Of a stretch of DNA of 64,000 nucleotides, positions 1-11,700 are shown piece by piece. Each line of letters starts with the position of its first letter. The stretch's first letter is position 1. The stretch spans positions 12,245,689 to 12,309,688 of the forward strand of contig CM039139.1 in assembly GCA_022036555.1 (NCBI GenBank), written 5' to 3'. Position numbers and translations under genes: made by a program. The notes under the pieces were generated by a model, which did not search any database, was not told the origin of the DNA, and saw nothing but the letters and a program-made list of their open reading frames with translations. The DNA comes from Microstegium vimineum. Taxonomy: Eukaryota; Streptophyta; Magnoliopsida; Poales; Poaceae.

Positions 1-1
1 A

Positions 2-570
2 CTGAATCAATCACCATTGTTCACTGATGTTTTGCAAGGCCGAGCTCCTCCAATTCAGTTTAATGTCAATGGAAAACAATATAAGATGAGTTAGTACTTG
101 GTGGACGGAATATATCCTGAATGGGCAACATTTGTCAAGTCAATCCGTGCTCCTCAAAATGCTAAAGGTAGGCTATTTGCAAAGAAACAAGAATCAGCAA
201 GAAAGGACGTCGAACGAGCATTTGCAGCTTTACAATCTCGCTTCGCCATCCTACGATATGCAACCCCCGTTATTGGCATCGATCAACCCTTAGTGACATC
301 ATGTATGCTTGCATTATATTGCATAATATGATAGTGGAAGATAAACGAGATACATATCTTCATGCAGGAAGATATGACTTGAGTTATGATCAGGGGAGAG
401 ATCATCCTATTCCAGAAGCACAATCTGGACATGAGCCTTTAGGTGGTTTTGACGATCTGTTGGAAAGAAATGCAGACATCCAAAATAAATCAAAGCACAT
501 CCGGCTGAAGAAGGACTTAATTCAACATATTTGGGATAGATTTGGCGACAGTCCTCAGTGCAACAATTAG
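2..570 (+). pseudogene. PIF/Harbinger (HARBI1-like) transposase, C-terminal fragment, broken
   Basis: This is the C-terminal part of a plant PIF/Harbinger DDE transposase, the enzyme that moves Harbinger and Tourist elements. The visible family motifs are DGIYPEWATFVKSI, a stretch resembling KDVERAFAALQSRFAILR, and ACIILHNMIVEDKRD, ending in IQHIWDRFG near the usual C-terminus. The fragment is cut by the window start. It is not functional as written. An in-frame TAG at 92-94 sits just before YLVDGIYPE, and the reading frame changes between about 280 and 300, where frame 2 gives way to frame 1 at DIMYACII. The stop after IWDRFG falls at the expected family end, so the C-terminus itself looks complete. 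It may be the relic of an autonomous element that could once have supplied transposase to Tourist-like MITEs; that link is inference. Confidence 0.88.
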
Positions 571-1425
571 TATTTGAAAGCTCATGCTGGACACGTGTTT
601 ATTTAATTTATTCATTAATTTACTACAATATATTTTTGTAATTTTATTATGCACTTCTCCTTTATTATGACATTCACCTCTATTATGACATGTCTATTTA
701 TTTATTCATTGGTTTTGTACCATCAGTGATCAATAGGTAGAGGAAGGAATGATAGAAGAAGGCACTAGTAGTTGATAGCAGTTAACTGTCCCAGATGGCA
801 TTGGCATTGTAGGAAAGAGATGCTTACAACGAGCTCTTAAAGTAACCTGACAATTTAAGCGCCCATAGAAAACGTTTTGCATTGTAGGTTCAGCTCTTGT
901 AGAGATGTTTACTGACGAAAAATTCTCTCTCTTTCTCTAAGCATCTCCGTAAGAGCCTGTACATTGTACATGGCCTAGTCACCAACCTCGGTGCAGCGAC
1001 GGCACTCATCGTCATCGCTATGTTTAAATTCAACCAATTTCAATGATACGCATTGCATATTTTTTTAGAAAAAAAATCAACCGATTTGAGCGGGAGCATC
1101 AGACCGCGAAAGTTTTTTTCTTTTTTTTATGTCCAGACTAATCCTTTTTTTTTCTATCCCATTCCCAGCCCAGGTCTTTGCAATTGCAAGACAATTGCGA
1201 TTCGATCCGGTTCGACCCTCTAACTGGTGGGGTCAGCAGCCAAGTCAAAATCGCAACGCCTTTTTGCCACTGGTGGCAGGTGTGGGTGTGGGTGTGGCGA
1301 ACCGCGAACCCAGAAACGGAGGTCGAGTAGGTGCTGCAGCCGTGCTGGGCTTGTGGTTGCAGCCCAGGCAGCTGCAGCGGACCGGAGGCTCTGACGACGG
1401 GGGTAGGTGGCGACTCCGCGCCGTG
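571..1425. other. Intergenic, no gene seen
   Basis: This stretch lies between the transposase relic and the chorismate synthase promoter. It is AT-rich at first and becomes GC-rich after about 1200. Short open frames on both strands at 1129-1479 overlap one another and show no recognisable domain. Confidence 0.6.
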
Positions 1426-1432
1426 TATTAAA
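1426..1432 (+). promoter_or_regulatory. Possible TATA box of the chorismate synthase gene
   Basis: TATTAAA lies about 90 nt upstream of the ATG at 1522, in an otherwise GC-rich stretch followed by a CT-rich leader. Position and composition fit a plant TATA element. No transcript evidence is available. Confidence 0.35.
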
Positions 1433-1521
1433 CCGCTCCCCTGCAACCTTCCTCCATTGGGATCCCTCCTCCACTTCACCGTTCTTTCTCCCTCACCAAC
1501 CAGGCAACCAAACCTTTTCCA

Positions 1522-4500
1522 ATGGCCGTGCCCGTGTCGCAGTCGCCGGTGGCCGCCAGGGCGTCCACGCGGTTCCTCCCCCGCGGGATAGGCGCGCTCC
1601 CGGAGTCCGCCCCCGCCGCGTCCCTCCGGTTCTCCGTCGGCCGCCGCTGCCGCCGCGCCGCCCGCCTAGGTCCGCATGGATGCGCTCCCTCTTCACTATG
1701 TATTCTACTGGAATTTGTTTCGTAAACGGCGTTGAGAGGATAGACATGGCTCGTTTTGTGGTGCAACTGGGCTGGAGAATGCCGGGAACCCCGGGCGGGG
1801 CCTTGGGGGTTGCTTAATTGCAGCTCGGTGGATTGCAGCGTGCCGTCGTTGGTGGTTTGAGGGGTTCGGAAAATCTTCCCTCTGGAGAGGGAATAACATG
1901 CCGTATGATTGACGGCATGGACATGTTTTGTTGTGATTCATTTAGGAATGATCCCGATGAATATAGGATTCCAAAGGTTCTGGTGCTAGTTGCCTTAGTT
2001 CAGTATTCAGTTAATCAGTACTTAAGTGTTTTATTAGATCTAGTGGGTATCGCAACTGATTCTAAAGTTTCCTATCTTTGTCAATTTTCATCATTGATCT
2101 CCATGCTGCAATTCTTATGATACTGTAGCAAATGGCTTCTGAACGCTACTAGTACATGATTGGCATTTTATTAAAACAAGAATGGAAAAAGTGCTGACGC
2201 TTAACATCGTGCGCTTTTGAGAACAGAGGTGAAGGCGTCCGGAAATGTGTTCGGGAACTACTTCCAGGTTGCAACTTATGGCGAATCCCATGGAGGGGGT
2301 GTTGGTTGTGTGATCAGTGGCTGCCCACCCAGAATTCCTTTCACTGAGGCAGACATGCAAGTAGAACTCGATAGAAGGTGTGTCTCTCCTGGAGTTACTA
2401 TTTCATAAGTATATAATTTTGTTAAATTCTAGCAGAATACAGTTTCATATAGATTTTTTTGGGGATAATAGCACTCCCATTGCATTAAAATGTTAGTAAC
2501 ATGGGGAATGCCATATATTCAAACTCATGCTGGGTGGTTCAGTTGTAGCATACCTTTATATACATTGCTAGATTATTTCTTTGTTGTTTACCGATGCCAA
2601 ATGATGAGTTTTCCTTGAGATATTGCTAAACCATTTCTACAAGGTTCACTGATACCAAAGGTTGATTTATACAGACGTCCGGGTCAAAGTAGAATAACCA
2701 CCCCAAGAAAGGAGACTGATACATGCAAAATTCTATCTGGGACACATGAAGGTATGTTACCTCTAGAATAGAGGACAAAATTTTTGGACCTAAGAATGCA
2801 TTAGCTTCTCTCAGTAGCATGATAATTCTGGTGAGTTTTTTTTTCTCCAGGGATGACAACCGGTACACCAATTCACGTCTTTGTCCCGAACACAGATCAA
2901 AGAGGCGGTGTAAGTATCTAATTTTCTTTATGAATGGAAGCTGAACATTTAGAAGGTAGAGTATCAGTACTATATTTGTTTCATAAACATATTTGCTTCT
3001 ACAGGATTACAGTGAAATGTCCAAGGCGTACAGACCATCCCATGCAGATGCAACCTATGACTTCAAGTATGGTGTTAGAGCTGTGCAGGTACCTTTTTTT
3101 ATGAACATATAAGTATAAAGTAGTTATCACACTGTACAACCAGTTCTTAAAACGTCTTGTGCTGGAACATATGTAAGTGATGACTCTCAGACTTTAATAT
3201 TGGAATTAAAATATTTGTGCTTGATGAATGGTAGGGAGGCGGAAGGTCATCGGCCAGAGAAACCATTGGCAGGGTGGCTGCAGGAGCTCTTGCAAAGAAA
3301 ATTCTGAAGCTCAAATCAGGAGTGGAGGTGTGCCCTACTTGGCAACCTTTTCTTGAACCATTATACTCTTGTGATCAACCATTGTACTTTGCCTGGTTAC
3401 TTCGCCATAGAAAAATGCAACGCTAAAAAACAGAAACTTGTTTTTTGGATTTTTTTATATGTAAAATCTATAAGAGCAAACATTGTTAGATCCTGGTTAA
3501 ACAGCGCTCCTCAGATCGCTTGGACTTGGATCCTGGTTCTTGCTTGACCTAAATATGACAAGCATGTTGTTATGTGTAGTTCAGTCTATGCATGTCTTCG
3601 CCTAGAGTAATAAACTTTCCTTTTGCATTTTCATTTCCACTGCAAAAAGGCAGTCCCTCCCTCTCCCTTTTATAGATAATCCTGATGGAAGAACATCATC
3701 TACATGCAGATCTTGGCATTTGTTTCTAAAGTGCATCAAGTCGTACTTCCAGAAGACGCAGTTGATTATGAGACTGTAACCTTGGAACAGGTATCTTCTT
3801 GTCACTACCTCCCCCTCCAAAGCATTACAGGGATAGTCTTTGCTGAATTTTATCTTATTCTTGTAAATTTCAGGTAGAGAGCAACATCGTTAGATGTCCT
3901 GATCCAGAATATGCAGAGAAGATGATTGCTGCCATTGATAAAGTACGAGTTAGAGGAGATTCAATTGGTGGGGTCGTCACATGCATTGCAAGAAACGTTC
4001 CTCGTGTAAGTGTTGAAGATCTATGTTATTTTTATTTTTGTTTAGTTATGATTGCATCATATCCTTTAAGGTTGATCATCCATTTCAATTTTATTTTGAA
4101 TCTGAGAACTGGTTTGTTTGGGGCAACAACAATCTGTAGGGTCTGGGCTCTCCTGTTTTTGACAAACTTGAAGCTGAACTGGCAAAAGCTATGCTTTCTC
4201 TTCCTGCAAGCAAGGGGTTTGAGATTGGTAGTGGGTTCGCTGGTAAGGAATCATTTTCATTTATGTTCCAGGAAAAAGGAATCATGTACATTTTGTAGAG
4301 GACTAGTTGGTGTTGTCTGCAAATAGTTGATGGGCTATGCAGTCTACTCTACAGCTTCACTAATTCCCAATAAACTTGTGCCCAGGTACGGACTTTACTG
4401 GAAGTGAGCATAACGATGAGTTCTATATGGATGAGGCTGGAAATGTGAGGACACGAACTAATCGCTCAGGCGGTGTTCAGGTTTTTATCCTAAAATCCTA

Positions 4501-5299
4501 TTACTCTACTTCTACATTTTTGTGTGATATATAGTTGTAGTTTGTATGAAATTGTTGACTTACTATTTTTAACTTGTATGTGCATGCAGGGAGGGATATC
4601 AAATGGTGAAATTATTTACTTCAAAGTGGCTTTTAAGCCAACAGCAACTATCGGAGTAAGGCATCCCAGTTCAAAGCTTCCTTTCTTTGCTTCCTTAAAA
4701 TGTTAGCAGTGGCATAATTACCATATAATGCATTTTGAATGATAATACAGTGTAATGCTGTGAATACAGTTGGAACCACTAATTTGTCAAAAACACTGTT
4801 TTTTGCAACTACCATGAATGCTAGAATATTTACTTGGTTCAACATCTGCAATTTCTTTTGTATTCAATAATGGCAGTATGGTATAGTTATCTTTTAAATG
4901 ATTCCAGCTACACTTCTGCTACTTGTGAAAAGTTATGGCCAGTTATCTGATATATTGATTTCACTTCTCCAGAAGAAACAAAATACTGTATCAAGGGAGC
5001 ATGAGGATGTTGAACTTTTGGCAAGGGGGCGCCATGACCCGTGTGTTGTCCCTCGAGGTAATGGCCCCACCAAAAATTTCATACCTTTTATCATCATTTT
5101 TTGTCCCTATGATCTGATATTTTTTTATTCTGTTACTTCTGTAGCTGTTCCTATGGTGGAATCTATGGCTGCGCTGGTCCTGATGGACCAGCTCATGGCG
5201 CATATTGCTCAGTGTGAGATGTTTCCGCTGAACCTTGCCCTACAAGAGCCCATTGGCTCTGCTAGCAGTGCATCTGAACTGGCACCAAACCTATCATAA
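1522..5299 (+). CDS. CS: Chorismate synthase, plastidic (EC 4.2.3.5)
   Basis: This enzyme performs the last shikimate-pathway step, turning EPSP into chorismate with reduced FMN as cofactor. The plant enzyme acts in the plastid. Coding exons: 1522-1669, 2227-2377, 2675-2751, 2851-2909, 3005-3088, 3235-3327, 3710-3790, 3874-4005, 4140-4242, 4386-4480, 4590-4655, 4973-5057, 5145-5299. All introns read GT-AG and the phases join into 442 aa, close to the normal plant length. The first 49 residues or so are Ala/Arg/Ser-rich like a transit peptide. The mature part opens with SGNVFGNYFQVATYGESHGG. Other family signatures are DRRRPGQSRI, GGGRSSARETIGR, GSEHNDEF, NRSGGVQGGISNGE and a C-terminal PMVESMAALVLMDQ. 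The exon 1/2 junction splits a Glu codon, giving RLEVKASGN as expected. No breaks were seen and the gene looks functional. The symbol is descriptive. Confidence 0.96.
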
Positions 5300-6355
5300 T
5301 GTCTGTGGTGGAACATGGCCCTCTAGTTTTCCTTGTATCAAAATTCTGGGCTTTGCTAAGCAGTTTGCAGTTTTGAACCAGCATAAACCCTCGATTGTTG
5401 TATCTAGAGATTATAAAGTGCATGAATATCGAGATAGAAATGCATTAATATTTTCATGATGTGTAGTATAACAGATATTTGCCCTTTTATTTTTTGGTGA
5501 GAGGACGCATGATGTCGTTTTAGCAATAAAGTTCTTTATTTTTTAATTTGGGAGAGATAATAGTGTCTTCCATATGATGAGCACTTGAACAGCCTATATT
5601 AAGGAATTTTGCTAAGACCACTCGTATGTCGTTTGGAGTTTGAGATGTCACCCATAAGTCTGTTTTGCTGAAACGTCCACCCTTGCTTAGTTTTGATGAA
5701 AAAGCGTCCCCCACCACACTTAATTGATTTTGTTTTGTTTTATATGTGGAGCCATGAGAAGCCAAGTTTGTTTAAAGTGGTAGGATTGAGTTTAACCATC
5801 ATGTTGTCGTGGTGATTCGCGAACATTTTATGGAAATGGCAAAAATCAGGGTAACAATGTTTAAGCTCTTATCGGTGATTCTTTTGGTGGATAAAAGGTG
5901 TAGCGTCTAAAAACGGTGGAATAACCCTGATATAGACTGAAATCGTGGTTCATGTTTGATAAAAAACGAGTTGATTGGTCAAGAATCTGCACAGTGGTGG
6001 TTTCTGCGACAGAGCCCGGTAGGGGTTGGGCATCTTCAACAAAATAGCTTATGGGTGTAACTCAAAATTCGAGTAACATATCAGATGGTTTTTACTCTTG
6101 CATGTAGCTGTAGATAATCTTTCTGTGTTGGTTTTTTGTGTTTGAAACTGTGGTGGTGGTCCGAAGATTCCGTATAGATTTTCATCCAATGCATGAGACT
6201 TCAGCAACAACTCTTAAAACAACGTCCTCACTTTTGGTTCCATATAGATTTCCTTCCATGTTAATGCATCAGACAACTTCAACGACAACCCTTATTTTTG
6301 AGGGTCCAACTTTATGATTTGACTATACCGAGAGCCATCAAAATAGAGCCCTTAA
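5300..6355. other. Chorismate synthase 3' region and intergenic DNA
   Basis: This holds the 3' UTR and AT-rich spacer. An AATAAA near 5524 could be a poly(A) signal. No open frame here looks like a gene. Confidence 0.5.
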
Positions 6356-6685
6356 GAGCATCTCCAACAGTTTGCTAAATCACTTGTCATCCTTTAAAAT
6401 TTGGCAAATTAATCAAAAAACACTCTCCAACAGTTTGTCAATTGGATTTGCCAATTCTACACGCTTGCCAAAAGATTGCATCGGTTTGCCATTTTTATGA
6501 GCGTGCATTGACTTGCCATCCTCTCGCCCGCGAGTACTCCTATCGGTTTCCCGCATTTTTTGTTTGGCAAGTGAGAAATAACAAATTGTTGGAGATGACC
6601 TCTTTCCAACTTGGTAAATTATTATAGCAACTTGTTAAAACACAAGATTTGGCAAGTGAGAAATAGCAAATTGTTGGAGATGCTC
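6356..6685. mobile_element. Tourist/Harbinger-type MITE, copy A
   Basis: A 330-bp element has terminal inverted repeats GAGCATCTCCAACA and TGTTGGAGATGCTC, flanked on both sides by TAA (6353-6355 and 6686-6688). TAA duplications are typical of PIF/Harbinger MITEs. Several subterminal copies of the TTTGGCAAGTGAGAAATA type occur inside. No coding capacity. A second copy lies at 41585-41959 inside another MITE. Confidence 0.8.
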
Positions 6686-7844
6686 TAAATTCATTCTAAA
6701 CAAATAACACATATAACCAACTTGTCATCCTCTTTGCTATCTTCTTTACCCATCTCCTACCTTCTCCGCATTGACAAACCATGCTTGTACTTTGGGAGGG
6801 GCGAACGGGGAGAGGCTCTGACAGCGAGCAACGTTCCAACGTTCCAGGGAAGGGGCTCTAACCAGCAGGGGTTTGGCGAGGACAGAGAAGGGGATCCTCT
6901 GATATGGCCGCCGCATCAGGGAGGGTTGCACATAAATGAATGGGGAAGACGACGCTCGAGCGACTGAGGAGTCACAAATGGAAGGAGTAAGGGCAGGTCT
7001 AGTGCTGGTTCGAGTCGAATAGTGCTAGTGGGTCCCTTCGCTATAGTGTCACAATCGATCTAGCCGAGCGCTCTGGTTGTAACGTGGAGTTCGTTTGTGG
7101 GTCCTACCACATAGTAAAACAACAAAAACACACTCTTCGTTGGACTTTCGCTTGCTCTATCTGCATGCGCGCTGCTACAATTGATTAGTTTATTCATTTG
7201 TACTGGCCAAGAGTCAAACCATACTTGAGATGCGAACTAATTAATATTTTCCATTGATTCGATTGCTGCCAATTGTAAATCAAACCATACTTTCTTTCTC
7301 CATAATTCGATTTGCTCTCACACTGGAGCTATCTAAAACGGTGATCCAAGGGCCTAGGAATGAGGGACAGTGGTGGATTTGAGGGTCCCCTTAAATTTGA
7401 AGGCTTCAACTGACGGGCCTCGTATTTTATTGTAAACCCTCAAATTTAAATTTAAGAGCTCAAGTAGGGAGCCTTTTTACAGTTGCGGTTAATAAACATT
7501 GCCTCTGTCCTCTGACTTTGACAACCTATCATCATAATACCATAACTAATTATATTTTATAAACATATTCTAATAGAAATAAGTGAAAATGATGTAATAA
7601 GTGTGAAAATGTCACTCGGATCCTTTTAAAGGAAAATCATTCTGTTGGGTGGGAAAGATCTTCAATAAAAGCAAATCCAGCCACAGCCACCCCCGGATTC
7701 CCCCGCGTCAATGGCCACAGCCCCCAGCGGGCCTACCACTATCTCCAACTTGACTTATCAGCTATCACATCCCATGGACTTATCACAGGAGATATGGAGA
7801 TACGCAGATTGATAAATCAATGCGCGTATCAGACAGCATTTAGC
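6686..7844. other. Intergenic spacer upstream of the TOPLESS-related gene
   Basis: No gene was seen. A short GC-rich patch lies at 6780-7010, followed by AT-rich DNA up to the putative promoter. Confidence 0.5.
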
Positions 7845-7853
7845 CTATAAATA
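7845..7853 (+). promoter_or_regulatory. Probable TATA box of the TOPLESS-related gene
   Basis: CTATAAATA is a near-perfect TATA box in an otherwise mixed sequence. It is followed 30-60 nt later by C/T-rich DNA that could hold the start site. It lies about 900 nt upstream of the ATG at 8752. The leader between them contains splice-like sites (an AG|GTGATC near 8030 and a TGTGCAG near 8688), so a 5' UTR intron is likely but unproved. Confidence 0.5.
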
Positions 7854-8751
7854 AAAGATTATCGCTCAACTCGCGTCCGAACGGTTTCTACTCCCCCCAA
7901 CCCGGTTCGGTGGTGATTTCATCTCCCTCTATCAGGCTGTTCCGTGCTGATCGACTGCATCCAGGATCGTCGCCGGCGGCGCGCCGGCAGCTGTTCCCAC
8001 GGCGAGATCGGATCGATCGAGAGTTTCCTAGGTGATCGCCATAATTCCCCCTCTAAGTTTCGATAGATGCATGTAGGTTTTGTCTGTTTTTATTTCGCAG
8101 ATCTGAAGCTGAGTAAAAATTAGGGCAAAATCTTTACGCGGTTGTGTAGTTCCTTGCTCTTGTCCAGCCCACGGGCGGATTCCTGGAATATCGATGTTGT
8201 TTATTTTGAAGTTTCTGCTCACGAGGCTGTCTGCCATGGTTTTGTTTTGTTTTGTTTTTTTCCACATGGAAGGCATTTCTTCGGAAAGCTATTAGTACTG
8301 ACCGTTCTGGGCTTCCGGGCTCACCATGTCAGGTCCAGAGCTGCGCTAGACCTCAAAGCCTCGATCGCACCGCATCTTCTCTCTGCTGCTCGTCCGCCCC
8401 GTCGCCGCCGACCCCGCCGCCAGCTTCCCCTTCCACCTAAAAGGACGGCCGCTGGCCGCCCTTGCCCCGTCCCCGACGCGTCGGTTTTCACTGGATAGGC
8501 GCGGGGCGGCGATCCGTCCGGACCTAGGGTTGGGGTAAGGAACCCTAACTCGCTTCGATGTTTTTTTCTCTCTCTGAGATTTATTTGTCGTGAGAGAGAT
8601 CTCTTGCTCGCCGTGGCCAATCAGATCCTAATTCTCCGGGGGAAGAAGTGGGGGAGCTGTACTCTGACTCCGCCCTGGTACTGTGCAGAGGCCCTATAGG
8701 GTACGACCCTAGGAGCAGCCGCCTCCACGTGGGTGAGGCGGAGGAGGGAGG

Positions 8752-11700
8752 ATGTCGTCGCTCAGCCGTGAGCTGGTCTTCCTCATCCTGCAGTTCCTCG
8801 ATGAGGAGAAATTCAAAGAGACCGTCCACAAGTGAGTGATTTGAACCAAAGGTGAAAATGGACCTGTCTTTATTGTCTATTTCTTGCTCAGTTGGCGTTC
8901 TTGTTGCTGTTCAGGCTGGAGCAGGAGTCCGGATTCTATTTCAACATGAAGTACTTTGAGGACGAGGTCATCAATGGGAATTGGGATGAGGTGGAGCGCT
9001 ACCTTGGTGGATTCACCAAGGTTGACGACAACCGCTACTCCATGAAGATATTCTTTGAGATCCGCAAGCAGAAGTATCTCGAGGCTCTTGATAAGTAAGT
9101 GGAGGCGGTTGTGCACCGTTTTTTATGATGCTAGAGTTAGAGTGGAGTGCCGTTCTGACCAGGGTTTCTTTGCTTTCCTATCAGGCATGATCGGTCAAAG
9201 GCTGTTGAAATCTTGGTCAAGGACCTTAAGGTCTTTGCATCCTTCAATGAGGAGTTGTTTAAGGAGATCACACAGCTTCTGACCTTGGAGAACTTTAGGT
9301 AAAGAGCTGACTGGCCAGCCTTGTTTTTTGTATGCATTAATCTGTTTTCATTATTATCATGCCTTTTAGCTGTTTCTGGAATCTGGATTGCTCAGAGAGT
9401 CACTTCTGCTTTTGCCTTGTTATTAGGGAAAATGAACAGCTTTCTAAGTATGGCGATACAAAATCTGCAAGATCAATAATGCTTGTTGAGCTGAAGAAGC
9501 TGATTGAAGCTAACCCCTTGTTCCGCGACAAGCTACAATTTCCCAACCTGAAGAATTCTAGGTTGCGGACACTTATTAACCAGAGGTAGTATTATGTAAA
9601 ACAATTGTCTCTGTGCCCTTTATTCAGCCATTACAGCATTATGTTTCTTTCTGTAAGCTTACACTTACGCAAGTAAGGGTAGACCCTTAAAAACCGAAAT
9701 GTTTTAGATTAGGTTGCCTGGACACAGTGGAAGGTGGAACCAGTACGTGATTCGTATACGTATGAACTGCTGCAGGCTGGCATTTATTTAATACAACAGT
9801 ATGCGTGTGCATAGTAAAATAAAAGAAGATATTGATAATTGTACAAGTGAATCAGAATATTAATGTTGATTTTGGTTTAGAATATTGATTTAGTTAGAGC
9901 AACACAGCATTCAAAACCTGAAAAGTAGGCCAACTTTAAAGTACATGAATAGCAGAGGCTGTTGATGGGCTTCAGAAGAAGTTTTGATAATTTGGGAAGT
10001 TTACAGACAAAGCATGAAAATTGGGACTAATTTCATTAGTTTTATTGACACTGAATGGCTTTTTCCAAACACATCTGGATCTGGCACATTTCTTCTTTAA
10101 AAGTACTTGTGTATCACGCATCTTTGGTTCATCACAACTAGTTATTACTTAAAACACATTTAGCTTCTGATCATATTTTTACATTGTCAAGACGATTAAT
10201 TTTGCATGCTGATTTTTTGTGGACATTTCGCTCTGGAATTCTCTTGACTACTTATTTTTCTTGTATTGGCATTTTCTGGGCAGTTTGATACTCCTTGAAG
10301 TTGAATGTAGATGGACTTGGGATACCACTTATTTATTTGGATTTAGTTCATTTTCTGGAGTCCGAAATCTTTGCATAGTGAATTGTCTCTTCTGTTTTCT
10401 TGTTGTATGTTGCTATTACACTGATTATCTTTCATATATATAATATCCCGTGTGGGGCTTCTCTTGGATCATTAGAGTTAGTGGTAGTTGATTCTGGGTT
10501 TAGTTTCACAGGCGTGTCCTTTTCAAGAAGACACTGGCGTCTCTTGACTATTCACATTGGAGGGCTGTGTCTTGATTCTGGGTTTATGTTTTAATTTGTG
10601 CAAAGAGATTATATTATTAATAAGGGATCTGTTCATGTCTTCTTTTTCATTTTATATGGTAGGTGACCTTATTTTGTTCATGTTTGACAGCTTAAACTGG
10701 CAGCACCAGCTTTGCAAAAACCCTAGGCCTAATCCTGACATCAAGACTCTTTTTGTTGATCATTCGTGTGGACAACCAAATGGTGCACGTGCTCCATCAC
10801 CAGGAAACAATCCGTTACTCGGATCTATGCCCAAGCCTGGAGGTTTCCCTCCATTGGGTGCCCACGGAGTAAGTTTGTTAATCATATTTGGATTTGGCTG
10901 CTTCATATGTACAATTGTTTAGAGCTTTGGTACAGTTGTTTAGAACATGATATGACTTACGGAGTATGCTCTTTACAGCCTTTTCAACCTGCACCAACAC
11001 CTGTCCCACCTCTGGCTGGGTGGATGTCAAACCCTCCAGCAGTAACACATCCTGCTGTTTCTGGTGGTGCCATTGGATTTGGCACTCCTACAAATCCTGG
11101 TATTTATATCATCTTGTTGCAAAGAATAATGAAATGGCCTGAATTGAAGGCAGTGTGTATGTCTGTTGACTAATACTCGTATCTATCTGTCTTTACATCT
11201 TGTAGCTGCTTTGTTGAAGCATCCTAGAACACCCACAACTGCTAATCCTGGTATGGATTATCCATCAGGAGATTCTGATCACATCTCCAAGAGAACTAGA
11301 CCAGTTGGCATGTCTGAGGAGGTGTTTGTGATATCTTGCCCTGAAATATGCATTGCCATTACTAGATTCTTGCTCTTAGTACTTGACACTGTTTGCTACA
11401 CCTAATCATGCACTTATGATGATCTAACGTAGCAGGTGAATCTTCCGGTGAACATGATGCCTGTGACTTATCCGCAGAGCCATAATTACCAACAAGATGA
11501 TTTCCACAAAACTGTTGCACGGACCTTGGTACAAGGATCAACACCGATGAGCCTGGATTTCCATCCACTTCAACAAACTCTTCTTCTTGGTAAATTCTAC
11601 TGTCTTAATGCTTTGTTATTATATATAAGTTCGGATTAGTCCCTTTCCTGCCATCTCAGTGTGCTGTATTTACCCTTGGCTCACTGCAGTTGGTACCAAT

